A DNA stretch of 64,000 bases, taken from positions 1 through 64,000 of the forward strand of contig NZ_JAZDRJ010000004.1 of assembly GCF_047501535.1 (NCBI RefSeq). Reading direction: 5' to 3'. Of the stretch, positions 16,320 through 24,808 are shown one piece after another. The notes beneath the pieces were generated by a model. The model saw nothing but the letters and a program-made list of their open reading frames with translations, did not search any database and was not told the origin of the DNA. The translations under genes and the position numbers were made by a program. Within the stretch, counting starts at the first letter, position 1; the number at the start of each line of letters is the position of its first letter. The stretch is from Yanghanlia sp047501535. GTDB taxonomy: Bacteria; Pseudomonadota; Gammaproteobacteria; Burkholderiales; Burkholderiaceae_B.

Positions 16320-17606
16320 ATGACCAGTTTTGCCACTTCATGGCGCAGTTGGGCTGGTGCCATGCTGGCAGCGGCCGCCGCCTTTGCGGCACCGCAAGCC
16401 CAGGCCCAATTACGGGTCGATATTTCCGGCGTCGGCGCCACCCAGTACCCTATCGCCATTGCGGATTTCAATGGCCACGCACAGGGCCGTAACGTTTCGG
16501 AAATCATCCGCTCCGACTTGTCGCGTTCCGGTCAGTTCAAGCTAGTTAACGCCACAGGCGCAAATCTGGGCGCAGAAAGCCAGGTCAGCTTTGCCGAATG
16601 GAGCAACCGCGGTGCGGATTACCTCGCCTACGGCAGCGTGACCGAGGCAGGCGGCCAATACAACATCAGCTACCGCCTGGTTGATAACCTGCGCCAGACG
16701 CAGCTCGACGCCGTTGCCTTTGCGGGCAGCGAACGCGAACTGCGCCGCCTGTCGCACCGCATCGCTGATCGCATCTATGAACACATCACTGGCGTGCGTG
16801 GCGTGTTTTCCACCCGCATTGCTTATGTGTTGCAAACGGGCGACACCTATGAGTTACAAATTGCTGACGCAGACGGGCAGAACCCACAAGTAATGCTGCG
16901 CTCCAAGCACTCGATTATTTCTCCCGCTTGGTCACCGGATGGCAAACAGCTGGCTTATGTGAGCTTCGAGCTGGGCAAGCCTGTCGTGTATGTACAGACT
17001 TTGGCCAGCGGGCAGCGCACATCTGTCGCCAACTTCAAGGGCAATAACAGTGCTCCAGCATGGGCGCCCAACGGTAACCAACTGGCAGTAGTGCTGTCGC
17101 GCGACGGCATTTCGCAAATCTACACCATGAACCTCGATGGCACAGGCTTGCGACGCGTGATGCGCTCCCCCCTGATTGATACCGAACCCCAATATACGCC
17201 CGATGGCAACTCGCTGATTTTCACCAGTGATCGCGGTGGCAGCCCGCAGATTTACCGCGTGCCTGTCTCGGGTGGCGATGCGCAACGACTCACCTTCCAG
17301 GGGGGTTACAATATCTCACCAGCCCTGTCGCCTGACGGTAACAACCTGGTGTACGTTGCACGAAGAAACGGTGCTTTTCGCCTGGCCCTGCTGGATCTTT
17401 CCAGTGGTTCTGAACAACTGCTGACAGCAGGCCCCGACGATGAATCACCGAGTTTTGCCCCAAATGGGATGCAAGTTCTTTACAGCTCGGTTCAAGATGG
17501 TCGCAGCGTCCTCGCAGTAACTTCTGTCGATGGTCGTGTGCGCCAGACGCTCTCAGCGCTCAACGGTAAAGTCCGTGAGCCGGTCTGGGGTCCGTTTACC
17601 GATTAA
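16320..17606 (+). CDS. tolB: TolB periplasmic beta-propeller protein
   Basis: A 428-residue exported protein. The signal peptide ends AQA near residue 29. An N-terminal alpha/beta domain follows (about 30-165), then a six-bladed propeller made of repeated phrases such as SPAWSPDGKQLAYVSFELGKP and ISPALSPDGNNLVYVARRNG. It binds Pal and the TolA C-terminus and helps outer-membrane constriction. AGGAG precedes the ATG by the usual distance, and it lies 14 bp after tolA. Confidence 0.96.
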   Translation: MTSFATSWRSWAGAMLAAAAAFAAPQAQAQLRVDISGVGATQYPIAIADFNGHAQGRNVSEIIRSDLSRSGQFKLVNATGANLGAESQVSFAEWSNRGADYLAYGSVTEAGGQYNISYRLVDNLRQTQLDAVAFAGSERELRRLSHRIADRIYEHITGVRGVFSTRIAYVLQTGDTYELQIADADGQNPQVMLRSKHSIISPAWSPDGKQLAYVSFELGKPVVYVQTLASGQRTSVANFKGNNSAPAWAPNGNQLAVVLSRDGISQIYTMNLDGTGLRRVMRSPLIDTEPQYTPDGNSLIFTSDRGGSPQIYRVPVSGGDAQRLTFQGGYNISPALSPDGNNLVYVARRNGAFRLALLDLSSGSEQLLTAGPDDESPSFAPNGMQVLYSSVQDGRSVLAVTSVDGRVRQTLSALNGKVREPVWGPFTD

Positions 17607-17640
17607 CTTACGTGTGACTCTCTTTTAAAAGGAAATTCAA

Positions 17641-18141
17641 ATGAGCTCGCGCATCGCAAAAAGCCTTACTCTCGCCGCGCTGACCGTAGCCTTGGCGGCT
17701 TGCAGTTCTGTGCCCCTTGATGAAACGGGCACGTCTACAAGCGGCTCCGGAACAGGTGGTGCTAGCACGGGCCAAATCATGGACCCGTTCAACCCACAAA
17801 GCCCACTGGCGCAACAGCGTTCTGTGTACTTTGAGTTCGACAGCTACTCCATTCCTGAGCAGTATCGCAACGTAGTCGAAATGCACTCCGGTTATCTGCG
17901 CAACAATACGCAGCAACGGATTCGCATCGAAGGCCACGCCGACGCACGTGGCGGCTCGGAATACAACCTGGCTCTGGGCCAGCGCCGTTCCGAAGCCGTT
18001 TCACGCATGATGAATCTCCTGGGTGTCAGCGCCAGCCAGATCGAAGCTATCAGTTTCGGTAAGGAGCGTCCTCGCGCCATGGGCAATACCGAAGCCGACT
18101 ACGCCGAGAACCGCCGCGCAGACATCGTTTATCAGCAATAA
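17641..18141 (+). CDS. pal: Pal, peptidoglycan-associated outer-membrane lipoprotein
   Basis: A 166-residue lipoprotein precursor with lipobox LAAC, lipidated Cys at 21. A Ser/Thr/Gly-rich linker leads into an OmpA-like peptidoglycan-binding domain with FEFDSYSIP and GHADARGGSEYNLALGQRRSEAV. It tethers the outer membrane to the wall and is mobilised by TolB. The preceding AAAAGG acts as ribosome site. It is followed by a structured 190-bp gap before cpoB. Confidence 0.96.
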   Translation: MSSRIAKSLTLAALTVALAACSSVPLDETGTSTSGSGTGGASTGQIMDPFNPQSPLAQQRSVYFEFDSYSIPEQYRNVVEMHSGYLRNNTQQRIRIEGHADARGGSEYNLALGQRRSEAVSRMMNLLGVSASQIEAISFGKERPRAMGNTEADYAENRRADIVYQQ

Positions 18142-18252
18142 TATCGGTATCGCTGTAGAGGACACCGAGGGACGGGGCATCCCCCACCGCAGCGCCTGAA
18201 TCTCGAGCCCGAGCTCGCCGCATTCATCGGCGCCTGCATAGACCTCGGCTTC

Positions 18253-18294
18253 GCCAGGCATGAAACAGTCCGTAGCGAATGTTTCATGCCTGGC
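18253..18294. terminator. 14-bp stem hairpin between pal and cpoB
   Basis: GCCAGGCATGAAAC and its exact complement flank a 14-nt loop, 37 bp before the cpoB start. No T-run follows directly, so it may be an mRNA processing or stabilising element rather than a full terminator. It could explain a higher level of Pal than CpoB. Confidence 0.5.
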
Positions 18295-18330
18295 TCATTC
18301 ACGCGGCGTTTTTATTTGGACGGATACAAA

Positions 18331-19011
18331 ATGAGCCTGAATTTCCCTTTCTTCAGAAGCACTGTAGTGGCCGCCACGCTTGCCGCCAGCTTGTTCAGCG
18401 CTCCCGTTCATGCGTTCGCCGACGATCAGGCTCGACGCGCCATTCTGGACCTGCGTGAGCAACTCCAAACACTGGTCGAGCAAAGCCGCCAAATTCGTGT
18501 TCAACAAGCTGATCAGATCGACATCCTGCAACAGGAAGTGGCCCGGCTGCGAGGCGAAGTGGAACGCTTAAGCCATCAGTCTCAACGTGGCCAATCAGCC
18601 GGCGCACCAAACACCGGGTCTTCCATTCAGGTATCCGACCCGGCGGAACAGGCCGCATTCGATCAGGCTATGCAAAATTTCAGAGCCGGCCAGTATCAGG
18701 CTGCATCCAAAGAGCTGACCCAGTTCATCCAGTCTTACCCACAAAGCGCTCTGGTACACGACGCGCGCTTTTATCGTGGCAGCAGTCTGTACGCCATTAA
18801 AGATTTCAAAGGTTCTATCGCAGGCCTGGAAAACATGATCAAGGCCGCACCGGCCAACCCACGTGCCCCCGATGCACTGCTGGTCATCGCCGCCAGCCAG
18901 GTTGAGCTGAACGATTTGCAGGGCGCGCGCGCCAGCCTGCAACGCATTGTCCAGGAATACCCGGACACCCACGCTGCAGAAACCGCAAAAAGCAGGCTAC
19001 AGCTACTGTAG
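18331..19011 (+). CDS. cpoB: CpoB (YbgF), coordinator of PBP1b and Tol
   Basis: A 226-residue periplasmic protein. The signal peptide ends near residue 30. A short trimerising coiled coil of Leu/Gln heptads follows (about 33-78), then three TPR repeats in the C-terminal half (from about residue 105, beginning AAFDQAMQNFRAGQYQAA). It links outer-membrane constriction by Tol-Pal with septal wall synthesis. The start at 18331 is the first residue of the signal peptide. The next gene begins 2 nt after its stop, so the iron-type ABC genes may be co-transcribed. Confidence 0.93.
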   Translation: MSLNFPFFRSTVVAATLAASLFSAPVHAFADDQARRAILDLREQLQTLVEQSRQIRVQQADQIDILQQEVARLRGEVERLSHQSQRGQSAGAPNTGSSIQVSDPAEQAAFDQAMQNFRAGQYQAASKELTQFIQSYPQSALVHDARFYRGSSLYAIKDFKGSIAGLENMIKAAPANPRAPDALLVIAASQVELNDLQGARASLQRIVQEYPDTHAAETAKSRLQLL

Positions 19012-19013
19012 CA

Positions 19014-20054
19014 ATGCACGGAGCCCTAGGGAATCCTTCGGAAACCCGCCGCAAGGTCTCGCGCAGACGCCTGCTACTGGGCAGCGTGGCCTTGATTCTT
19101 GCATTTTTGGCGCTGGACATCGGTAGTGGCGCAGCAGCCTTGAGCTGGCAACAAGTCCTCCATGCCCTGTCTCACCCCCAAGAAACGAGTGCTACCGCAC
19201 ACTTTATTGTGTGGGAATTGCGGCTGCCCCAAGCTCTGATGGCCATCGTAGTAGGCGCCAGTTTGGGGCTGGCCGGTGCTGAAATGCAGACGGTGCTGGA
19301 TAACCCTCTGGCCAGCCCCTTCACACTGGGCGTGTCGTCCGCAGCCGCCCTAGGGGCAGCGTTATCCCTAGCGCTGAACGTCCACATCCCCGGCATCCCC
19401 ATTCAATATGCCACCACAGCCAATGCCTTCTGTTTGGCGCTGGTATGCAGCCTGATGCTGGACCAAGCCGCACGCCGTATGAAAATGGCCCAGCAAGGCA
19501 TAGTCTTGCTGGGCATCGCCCTGGTATTTGGGTTTAACGCTCTGCTCGCGTTGATCCAGCTCGTCTCAGACGCCGCCGCCTTGCAAAACCTTCTGTACTG
19601 GATGATGGGCAGCCTGGGCAGCAGCCGCTGGCCGGATGTGGCTTTTCTTGCCATCGCACTGTGCATCACGGGAATCGCCTCTTGGCGCCAGGCCTGGCCC
19701 TTGACCGCCTTGCGCTTTGGCGAGGAACGCGCAGGCAGCCTCGGTGTCGACACTCGCAAGGTGCGTCGCTGGGCGCTGCTACGCGTCAGCTTACTGGCTG
19801 CCACCTCCGTTGCACTGGTAGGAGTGATCGGTTTTGTTGGCCTAGTAGCCCCGCATATCGCCAGGCGCTTGTGGGGTGAGGATCACCGCTGGTTTCTACC
19901 TGCAAGTGCTTGCACAGGAGCCCTCATGCTGTTGGCCGCTTCGGCTTTTGCCAAGCAACTGAGTACGCAAATCGAAATACCTGTGGGCATTGTGACCACC
20001 CTGGTCGGCATTCCTTTTTTCATTGGCGTGTTATCGCGGCGGAGGCCGCATTGA
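19014..20054 (+). CDS. FecCD-family ABC transporter permease
   Basis: A 346-residue inner-membrane permease with about ten spans, of the FecCD/BtuC class that imports iron-siderophores, haem or cobalamin. Characteristic stretches include the GASLGLAGAEMQTVLDNPLASPFTLGVSSAAALGA region and VIGFVGLVAPHIARRLWGEDHR near the end. It starts 2 nt after cpoB and its stop overlaps the TTG start of the ATPase. Neither a periplasmic binding protein nor a TonB-dependent receptor is present nearby, so the substrate is open. Confidence 0.92.
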   Translation: MHGALGNPSETRRKVSRRRLLLGSVALILAFLALDIGSGAAALSWQQVLHALSHPQETSATAHFIVWELRLPQALMAIVVGASLGLAGAEMQTVLDNPLASPFTLGVSSAAALGAALSLALNVHIPGIPIQYATTANAFCLALVCSLMLDQAARRMKMAQQGIVLLGIALVFGFNALLALIQLVSDAAALQNLLYWMMGSLGSSRWPDVAFLAIALCITGIASWRQAWPLTALRFGEERAGSLGVDTRKVRRWALLRVSLLAATSVALVGVIGFVGLVAPHIARRLWGEDHRWFLPASACTGALMLLAASAFAKQLSTQIEIPVGIVTTLVGIPFFIGVLSRRRPH

Positions 20055-20848
20055 GTCAGCGTGCTTCAGCTCCCCCCTCGCTACTACTGCAAGACCTGCA
20101 CTGCGCTTTGGATATGCGTCCGGTTTTGCAAGGGCTGAGCACTCAGCCCCTGTCAGGCGGGAAAGTGCTAACAGTCGTAGGCCCCAACGGTGCAGGAAAA
20201 TCTACTCTGCTACGTTGCATTGCGGGCTTTCTGCCCTGCAAGGCCGCACGCCTGGAACTCGATGGGGTGGATTTGCGGCCCCTCAAGGCGGCCCGCCGTT
20301 CGGTTAGCGTACGTTATCTTCCCCAGGCAACACCGGGCATGCTGCACCTGAGCGTATTGGATTGTCTGCGCGTCGCCTTGCATGTTCAGGGGCAGCCAGC
20401 CCCCAATGCCTCACAGCGCATCGCCGCAACGGCTGCCGATTTGGGGCTGACCGACCTGCTGCCCCGCTATCTGGACGAACTGTCCGGCGGCCAAAAGCAA
20501 CTCGTATGGCTTGCACAGGCCTTGATTCACCAACCACGCGCCCTGCTTCTGGACGAACCGCTGGCCGCACTGGACCCCAACCATCAGCACCATGTCATGC
20601 GTCTGCTACGCCGCTTGGCGGCCGAGCAGAATTTGATCATTGTGGTTGTGCTGCACGACTTGAACATGGCGGTGCGCTATGCCGATGAAGTGCTGGTGCT
20701 GCATGAAGGCCGCAACTTCGCCCAAGGGCCAGTTGAAGAAGCGCTCACCCCGGCTGTCCTGGCCGACGTGTTCCGTCTGAAAGCCCGGTTGGAATCCTGT
20801 CGCCAAGGCACCCCCTTCATCATTATTGATGACCTTCTGATGTCGTGA
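20051..20848 (+). CDS. FecE-family ABC transporter ATPase
   Basis: A 265-residue ATP-binding subunit with Walker A GPNGAGKST, the signature LSGGQKQ, Walker B ALLLDEPLAALD and the switch histidine in VVVLHDLN. I place the start at the TTG overlapping the permease stop (TTGA); a longer open frame into the permease is unlikely. It partners the upstream FecCD permease to power uptake of a metal chelate or cofactor. The stop is followed 10 nt later by a hydrolase gene. Confidence 0.9.
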   Translation: MSQRASAPPSLLLQDLHCALDMRPVLQGLSTQPLSGGKVLTVVGPNGAGKSTLLRCIAGFLPCKAARLELDGVDLRPLKAARRSVSVRYLPQATPGMLHLSVLDCLRVALHVQGQPAPNASQRIAATAADLGLTDLLPRYLDELSGGQKQLVWLAQALIHQPRALLLDEPLAALDPNHQHHVMRLLRRLAAEQNLIIVVVLHDLNMAVRYADEVLVLHEGRNFAQGPVEEALTPAVLADVFRLKARLESCRQGTPFIIIDDLLMS

Positions 20849-20858
20849 GTTCATCGCC

Positions 20859-21734
20859 ATGCCAACCCCTCCTCCTATTTTTGAATATGTCACGCAGGTG
20901 GCCGAAACCCAAGTCCACTACATCGAGGCCGGACACGGCGATCTGCTCCTTTTGATACACGGTTCGCTATGCGACTTCCGTTATTGGCGCTGGCAGATAC
21001 CTGAGTTTTCCAATCATTTCCGTGTTTTAGTGCCAAGCCTGCCTGGGTGTTGGCCTGACGCCGTAGGCAGCGCCTTTATCTCGGGTACCGACCCGCAGAT
21101 TATGAGAGAGACGGCGTTGGCCGACAGCCGCTACAGCATTGAACGGCATGTGCGTGCCGTCGTCGAGCTTTGTGAGCAGGCCGACACTGAAACCGGGATT
21201 CATCTGGTGGGGCATTCACGTGGCGCGCAAGTTGCGCTGGAAGCCGCCCTGGCAATGCCCGGACGCATCAAGCGCCTGGTTTTGGCCGACCCGGGGTTTC
21301 CGTTCTCGGACGAGCCCATCACCGAACCCATACATGCGCCCATTGCCCGCTCCCTAGGGCAAGCACCTTTGGACGAAGTGATCGGGGCATTTGTAGACGC
21401 GGTGAACGGCGCTAACACTTGGCGCCGGACCGTTTCGTGGTTTAAGGATATGGTACGGGCGAATGCCTGGACACTGCTGCCCCAGTTGAATGATATTCAT
21501 CGCAGCATAGACCTCAACACTCTGGCTGAAGCCTTGACGTGCCCAGTGCTGCTGGTGGGCGGAGAATACAGCCCACCCCGCTATGGCAGCCGCATCAAAG
21601 CCTTGATGCAAGCCCTGCCGCAATCGCGGCACCTGTTAGTGCCACGTGCGGCTCACGGCATGAATCTCGCCAATGCCCGCTACTTCAATAATGAAATACT
21701 AGCGTTTCTGCGAGACGAAAAACTTAACGGCTAG
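20859..21734 (+). CDS. Alpha/beta hydrolase
   Basis: A 291-residue cytosolic hydrolase with the oxyanion region LLIHGSLCDFRYW, the nucleophile elbow GHSRGA (Ser near residue 115), a probable acid in the LLVGGEYSPPR region and the C-terminal histidine in PRAAHGMN. The fold covers esterases, lactonases and C-C hydrolases, and the substrate cannot be told. Its tight spacing behind the ABC ATPase suggests processing of the imported compound, for example ester cleavage of a siderophore, which is inference. It overlaps the convergent BMP gene by 11 bp. Confidence 0.85.
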   Translation: MPTPPPIFEYVTQVAETQVHYIEAGHGDLLLLIHGSLCDFRYWRWQIPEFSNHFRVLVPSLPGCWPDAVGSAFISGTDPQIMRETALADSRYSIERHVRAVVELCEQADTETGIHLVGHSRGAQVALEAALAMPGRIKRLVLADPGFPFSDEPITEPIHAPIARSLGQAPLDEVIGAFVDAVNGANTWRRTVSWFKDMVRANAWTLLPQLNDIHRSIDLNTLAEALTCPVLLVGGEYSPPRYGSRIKALMQALPQSRHLLVPRAAHGMNLANARYFNNEILAFLRDEKLNG

Positions 21735-22818
21735 GCAGCTTGCCGGCCACACCTTCGACGTAGTAATTCATGCGCGAAAGTGCGTCGTCATCCAGCGAGC
21801 CACTTTCCAAGACTACCTTGCCGGTGTTGTCTAGCACAGGCGCATCGAAGGGGGTCAGCGTTCCGTCGATGATGGCCTGCTTTTTCTCTTCGACCAGTGC
21901 AATGACATCTGCGGGAACAGCCGGGCCAAAGCCTTCAACCCGCGCCATGTCTTCCTTCAGACCGCCCCAAACCATATTGGATTCCCATGTGCCGTCCAGC
22001 ACTTGGCGGGCGACATTGGTGAAGTAATCACCCCAGTGGTGGGTAACGGCGACCAGCTGTGCCTTGGGCGCGAAACGGCTCATGTCCGAATGGTAGGCAA
22101 CCGCGTACTTGCCGCGCTCTTCAGCCACCTGAACGGTTGCGGTGGAGTCCGTGTGGTGGGTAACGACGTCCGCACCCTGACCCAGCAATGCAAGGGCTGC
22201 ATCACGCTCCTTGCCCGGGTCGTACCAGCTGTTGGCCCAGATGACGCGAACTTCCGCTTCTGGATTCACACTGCGCATGCCACGCGTGAAGGCGTTAATG
22301 CCCTGCAATACTTCAGGAATCGGGAACGCGCCCACATAGCCGATGATATTGCTTTCGGTCATCTTGCCCGCCACGATGCCGGCAAGATAGCGGGCCTCGT
22401 AGAAACGCGAGTTGGTGACGCCGACATTCTTCGCGGTTTTGTAGCCGGTGGAATGAATAAAGGTGACATCAGGAAATTGTTTGGCCACCTTCAGCGTAGG
22501 GTTCATATAGCCAAAGGAGGTGGTGAAGATCAGCTTGTTGCCTTGCTGCGCCAAGTCGCGGATCACGCGCTCGGCATCGGCGCCCTCGGGAACGTCTTCC
22601 ACGTACTGAGTGACAACCTTATCGCCCAGTGCTTCTTCCATGGCTTTGCGCGCGATATCCTGCTGCCAGGTCCAGCCCGCTTCCCCAATGGGGCTAACGT
22701 AGACAAAACCCACCTTCAAGGGCGCCTCTTCAGCCTGCGCCACAGCGGTTGCGCCCGCGCTCAGTGACAGTGCCAGCGCGGCGGCGCTTAAGGCGTTGCG
22801 AATAAAGTTTCCAGACAT
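21724..22818 (-). CDS. BMP-family ABC transporter substrate-binding protein
   Basis: A 364-residue exported binding protein with a signal peptide to about residue 29 (no lipobox). It belongs to the basic-membrane-protein (Med/PnrA) family, with VGFVYVSPIGEAGWTWQQDIARKA at the start and a TTSFGYMNPTLKVAKQFP segment. Known relatives bind purine nucleosides. It lies 11 bp downstream of two permeases and a double ATPase, forming a complete importer. The likely substrate is a nucleoside or related compound by family, unproven here. Confidence 0.92.
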   Translation of the reverse strand: MSGNFIRNALSAAALALSLSAGATAVAQAEEAPLKVGFVYVSPIGEAGWTWQQDIARKAMEEALGDKVVTQYVEDVPEGADAERVIRDLAQQGNKLIFTTSFGYMNPTLKVAKQFPDVTFIHSTGYKTAKNVGVTNSRFYEARYLAGIVAGKMTESNIIGYVGAFPIPEVLQGINAFTRGMRSVNPEAEVRVIWANSWYDPGKERDAALALLGQGADVVTHHTDSTATVQVAEERGKYAVAYHSDMSRFAPKAQLVAVTHHWGDYFTNVARQVLDGTWESNMVWGGLKEDMARVEGFGPAVPADVIALVEEKKQAIIDGTLTPFDAPVLDNTGKVVLESGSLDDDALSRMNYYVEGVAGKLPSR

Positions 22819-22829
22819 GATGTCCTTCC

Positions 22830-23747
22830 TTAACTATTGGGATTGAAATGCTTGCCCAGCGACGCCGGCATATTCAGGCGAATCCAGCCGGCGTTGCGCG
22901 ATATGAGTACCAGCACCACAATGGTGGCGATATACGGCAACATGGAGAGCAGTTGCGAAGCGATAGGTACACCCAGCGCCTGCATATGGTAGGTAAGAAT
23001 CGTAATGCCGCCAAACAGATAGGCACCCATCAGCACCCGCACGGGCCGCCAGGTAGCAAAAGCGACCAACGCCAGTGCGATCCAACCGCGACCCGCCACC
23101 ATGCCTTCCACCCACAAAGGGGTATAAACCAAGGACATGAAGGCACCCGCCAGCCCGCAACATATGCCACCAAACAGCACAGCCGCCAAGCGGATAACGC
23201 GCACGTTATAGCCCAAAGAGTGTGCCGAGGACGGCGATTCGCCCACTGCCCTAAGCACCAGCCCCGAACGCGTGCGGCCCAGAAACCAGGTAATTGCGGC
23301 GCACAGCAGCAGCGAACCATACACCATGGGATGATGACTGAAAAAAGCCTGCCCAACTATGGGAATGTCCTTGAGTAACGGCAGGGCGAATGACTGAGGC
23401 AACAGGCTTTCACCTGCATAAGGCAAGCCCACATAAGCAGACGCACCCACGCCGAACAGCGACAAAGCCAACCCGGTTGCCACCTGATTGGCACCCAGCC
23501 AGATAGTCAGCCAGGCGAAGAAGCCGGACATAAGCATGGCCACCACAGCGCCAGCGACAAAACCCAAGAAGAAACTGCCTGTGCCCAGCGTGGTCGCGAA
23601 AGCGGAAATCGCGCCCATCAGCATCATGCCTTCCGAACCCAGGTTGATCACGCCGCTGCGTTCATTCATCAGCAGCCCCAGCCCGGCCAGCATCAGCGGT
23701 GTGCCCGCGACAATCGCAGAAGCAATTAAGGGAGCTAAAGCATCCAT
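22830..23747 (-). CDS. ABC transporter permease (BMP/nucleoside type), second subunit
   Basis: A 305-residue membrane protein with about nine spans, of the branched-chain-amino-acid-type permease fold used by nucleoside importers. It contains GLGLLMNERSGVINLGSEGMMLMGA, a hallmark of this subunit. The start ATG at 23747 overlaps the preceding permease stop (TAATG), which indicates translational coupling and makes an upstream ATG at 23759 less likely. Confidence 0.92.
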   Translation of the reverse strand: MDALAPLIASAIVAGTPLMLAGLGLLMNERSGVINLGSEGMMLMGAISAFATTLGTGSFFLGFVAGAVVAMLMSGFFAWLTIWLGANQVATGLALSLFGVGASAYVGLPYAGESLLPQSFALPLLKDIPIVGQAFFSHHPMVYGSLLLCAAITWFLGRTRSGLVLRAVGESPSSAHSLGYNVRVIRLAAVLFGGICCGLAGAFMSLVYTPLWVEGMVAGRGWIALALVAFATWRPVRVLMGAYLFGGITILTYHMQALGVPIASQLLSMLPYIATIVVLVLISRNAGWIRLNMPASLGKHFNPNS

Positions 23748-24808
23748 TAGCGCCTCCACCTCAAACGGTTATGTATCAGAACATCGCAGGCCAATAAGGC
23801 GAACAACAGTATGCCTTGGAAAATGCCGGTTATCGCGCTAGGCATGCCCAGGCGGCTTTGGGAGAGTTCACCCCCGATGTAGAGCAAGGCCATGATGAAG
23901 CTGGAGAAAATCACGCCCAACGGATGCAGGCGCCCCACGAATGCCACAATAATGGCAGCGAAGCCGTACCCGGGGGAAATAGAAGGCGTCAGTTGGCCGA
24001 TGGGGCCCATGGCCTCGATAGCGCCGGCCAGCCCCGCGAGGCCGCCCGACACCAATAGACAAATCCAAAGTGAACTGCGCGACGAAAAACCCGCGTAGCG
24101 CGCCGCCATGGGCGCAATTCCCCCCACTTGCAACTTGAACCCTGAAAAACTTCGCGAGAGATACAGCCAGCCTGCAATTGCCGCTACAAGCGCCAGCACA
24201 ATGCCAATATGCAGCCGTGTACCCGGAATCACGATGGGCAGCAGCCAGCCGTCAGAAAACAGCCGCGACTGCGGGAAACCGAAGCCGTCTGGGTCCATCA
24301 GGGCGCCGTGCATCAGGTAGCTAAGCAGCAGTTCCGCGACATAGACCAGCATTAAGGAGACGAGGATTTCATTGGCATTGAAGCGGTCACGCAACACGGC
24401 GGTAATCGCTGCCCAGGCCATGCCTCCTGCAACACCGGCCAGCAGGGCGAGAGAGATCAGCCAGAAACCCCCATTGCCGTCGTCATCCAGGTATAGCACC
24501 AAAGCGCCTGCCGTAATCGCACCCACCACCAACTGGCCTTCCGCACCGATATTGAAGACATTCGCCCTGAAGCAAATGGACAGGCCGACTGCAATCATGA
24601 GCAACGGGGCTACCTTGATGCCGACTTCCGCCCAGCCGTGCAGATCTTTAATGGGTTCAAGGAAAAAAACCTGCAGACTGGCGATGGGATCTTTACCCAC
24701 TGCCATGAACAAAATGCTGCCACAGAGGGCAGTTAGTGCCACCGCCAGCAACGGCGAGCACCAGGCCATCAACCTGGAAGGCTGAGCACGGCGTTCAAGC
24801 CTGAGCAT
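23747..24808 (-). CDS. ABC transporter permease (BMP/nucleoside type), first subunit
   Basis: A 353-residue membrane protein with about nine spans. The stretch GLSICFRANVFNIGAEGQLVVGAITAG is typical of the larger permease of nucleoside importers. The N-terminal 20 residues are basic and cytoplasmic. Its start lies 13 bp inside the end of the ATPase gene, and its end overlaps the next permease. Confidence 0.92.
   Translation of the reverse strand: MLRLERRAQPSRLMAWCSPLLAVALTALCGSILFMAVGKDPIASLQVFFLEPIKDLHGWAEVGIKVAPLLMIAVGLSICFRANVFNIGAEGQLVVGAITAGALVLYLDDDGNGGFWLISLALLAGVAGGMAWAAITAVLRDRFNANEILVSLMLVYVAELLLSYLMHGALMDPDGFGFPQSRLFSDGWLLPIVIPGTRLHIGIVLALVAAIAGWLYLSRSFSGFKLQVGGIAPMAARYAGFSSRSSLWICLLVSGGLAGLAGAIEAMGPIGQLTPSISPGYGFAAIIVAFVGRLHPLGVIFSSFIMALLYIGGELSQSRLGMPSAITGIFQGILLFALLACDVLIHNRLRWRR

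Noticed and set aside
22003..22767. 254-codon plus-strand frame opposite the BMP binding protein
   Set aside because: Composition (His/Arg/Gly rich) and lack of a ribosome site mark it as a shadow of the real gene.
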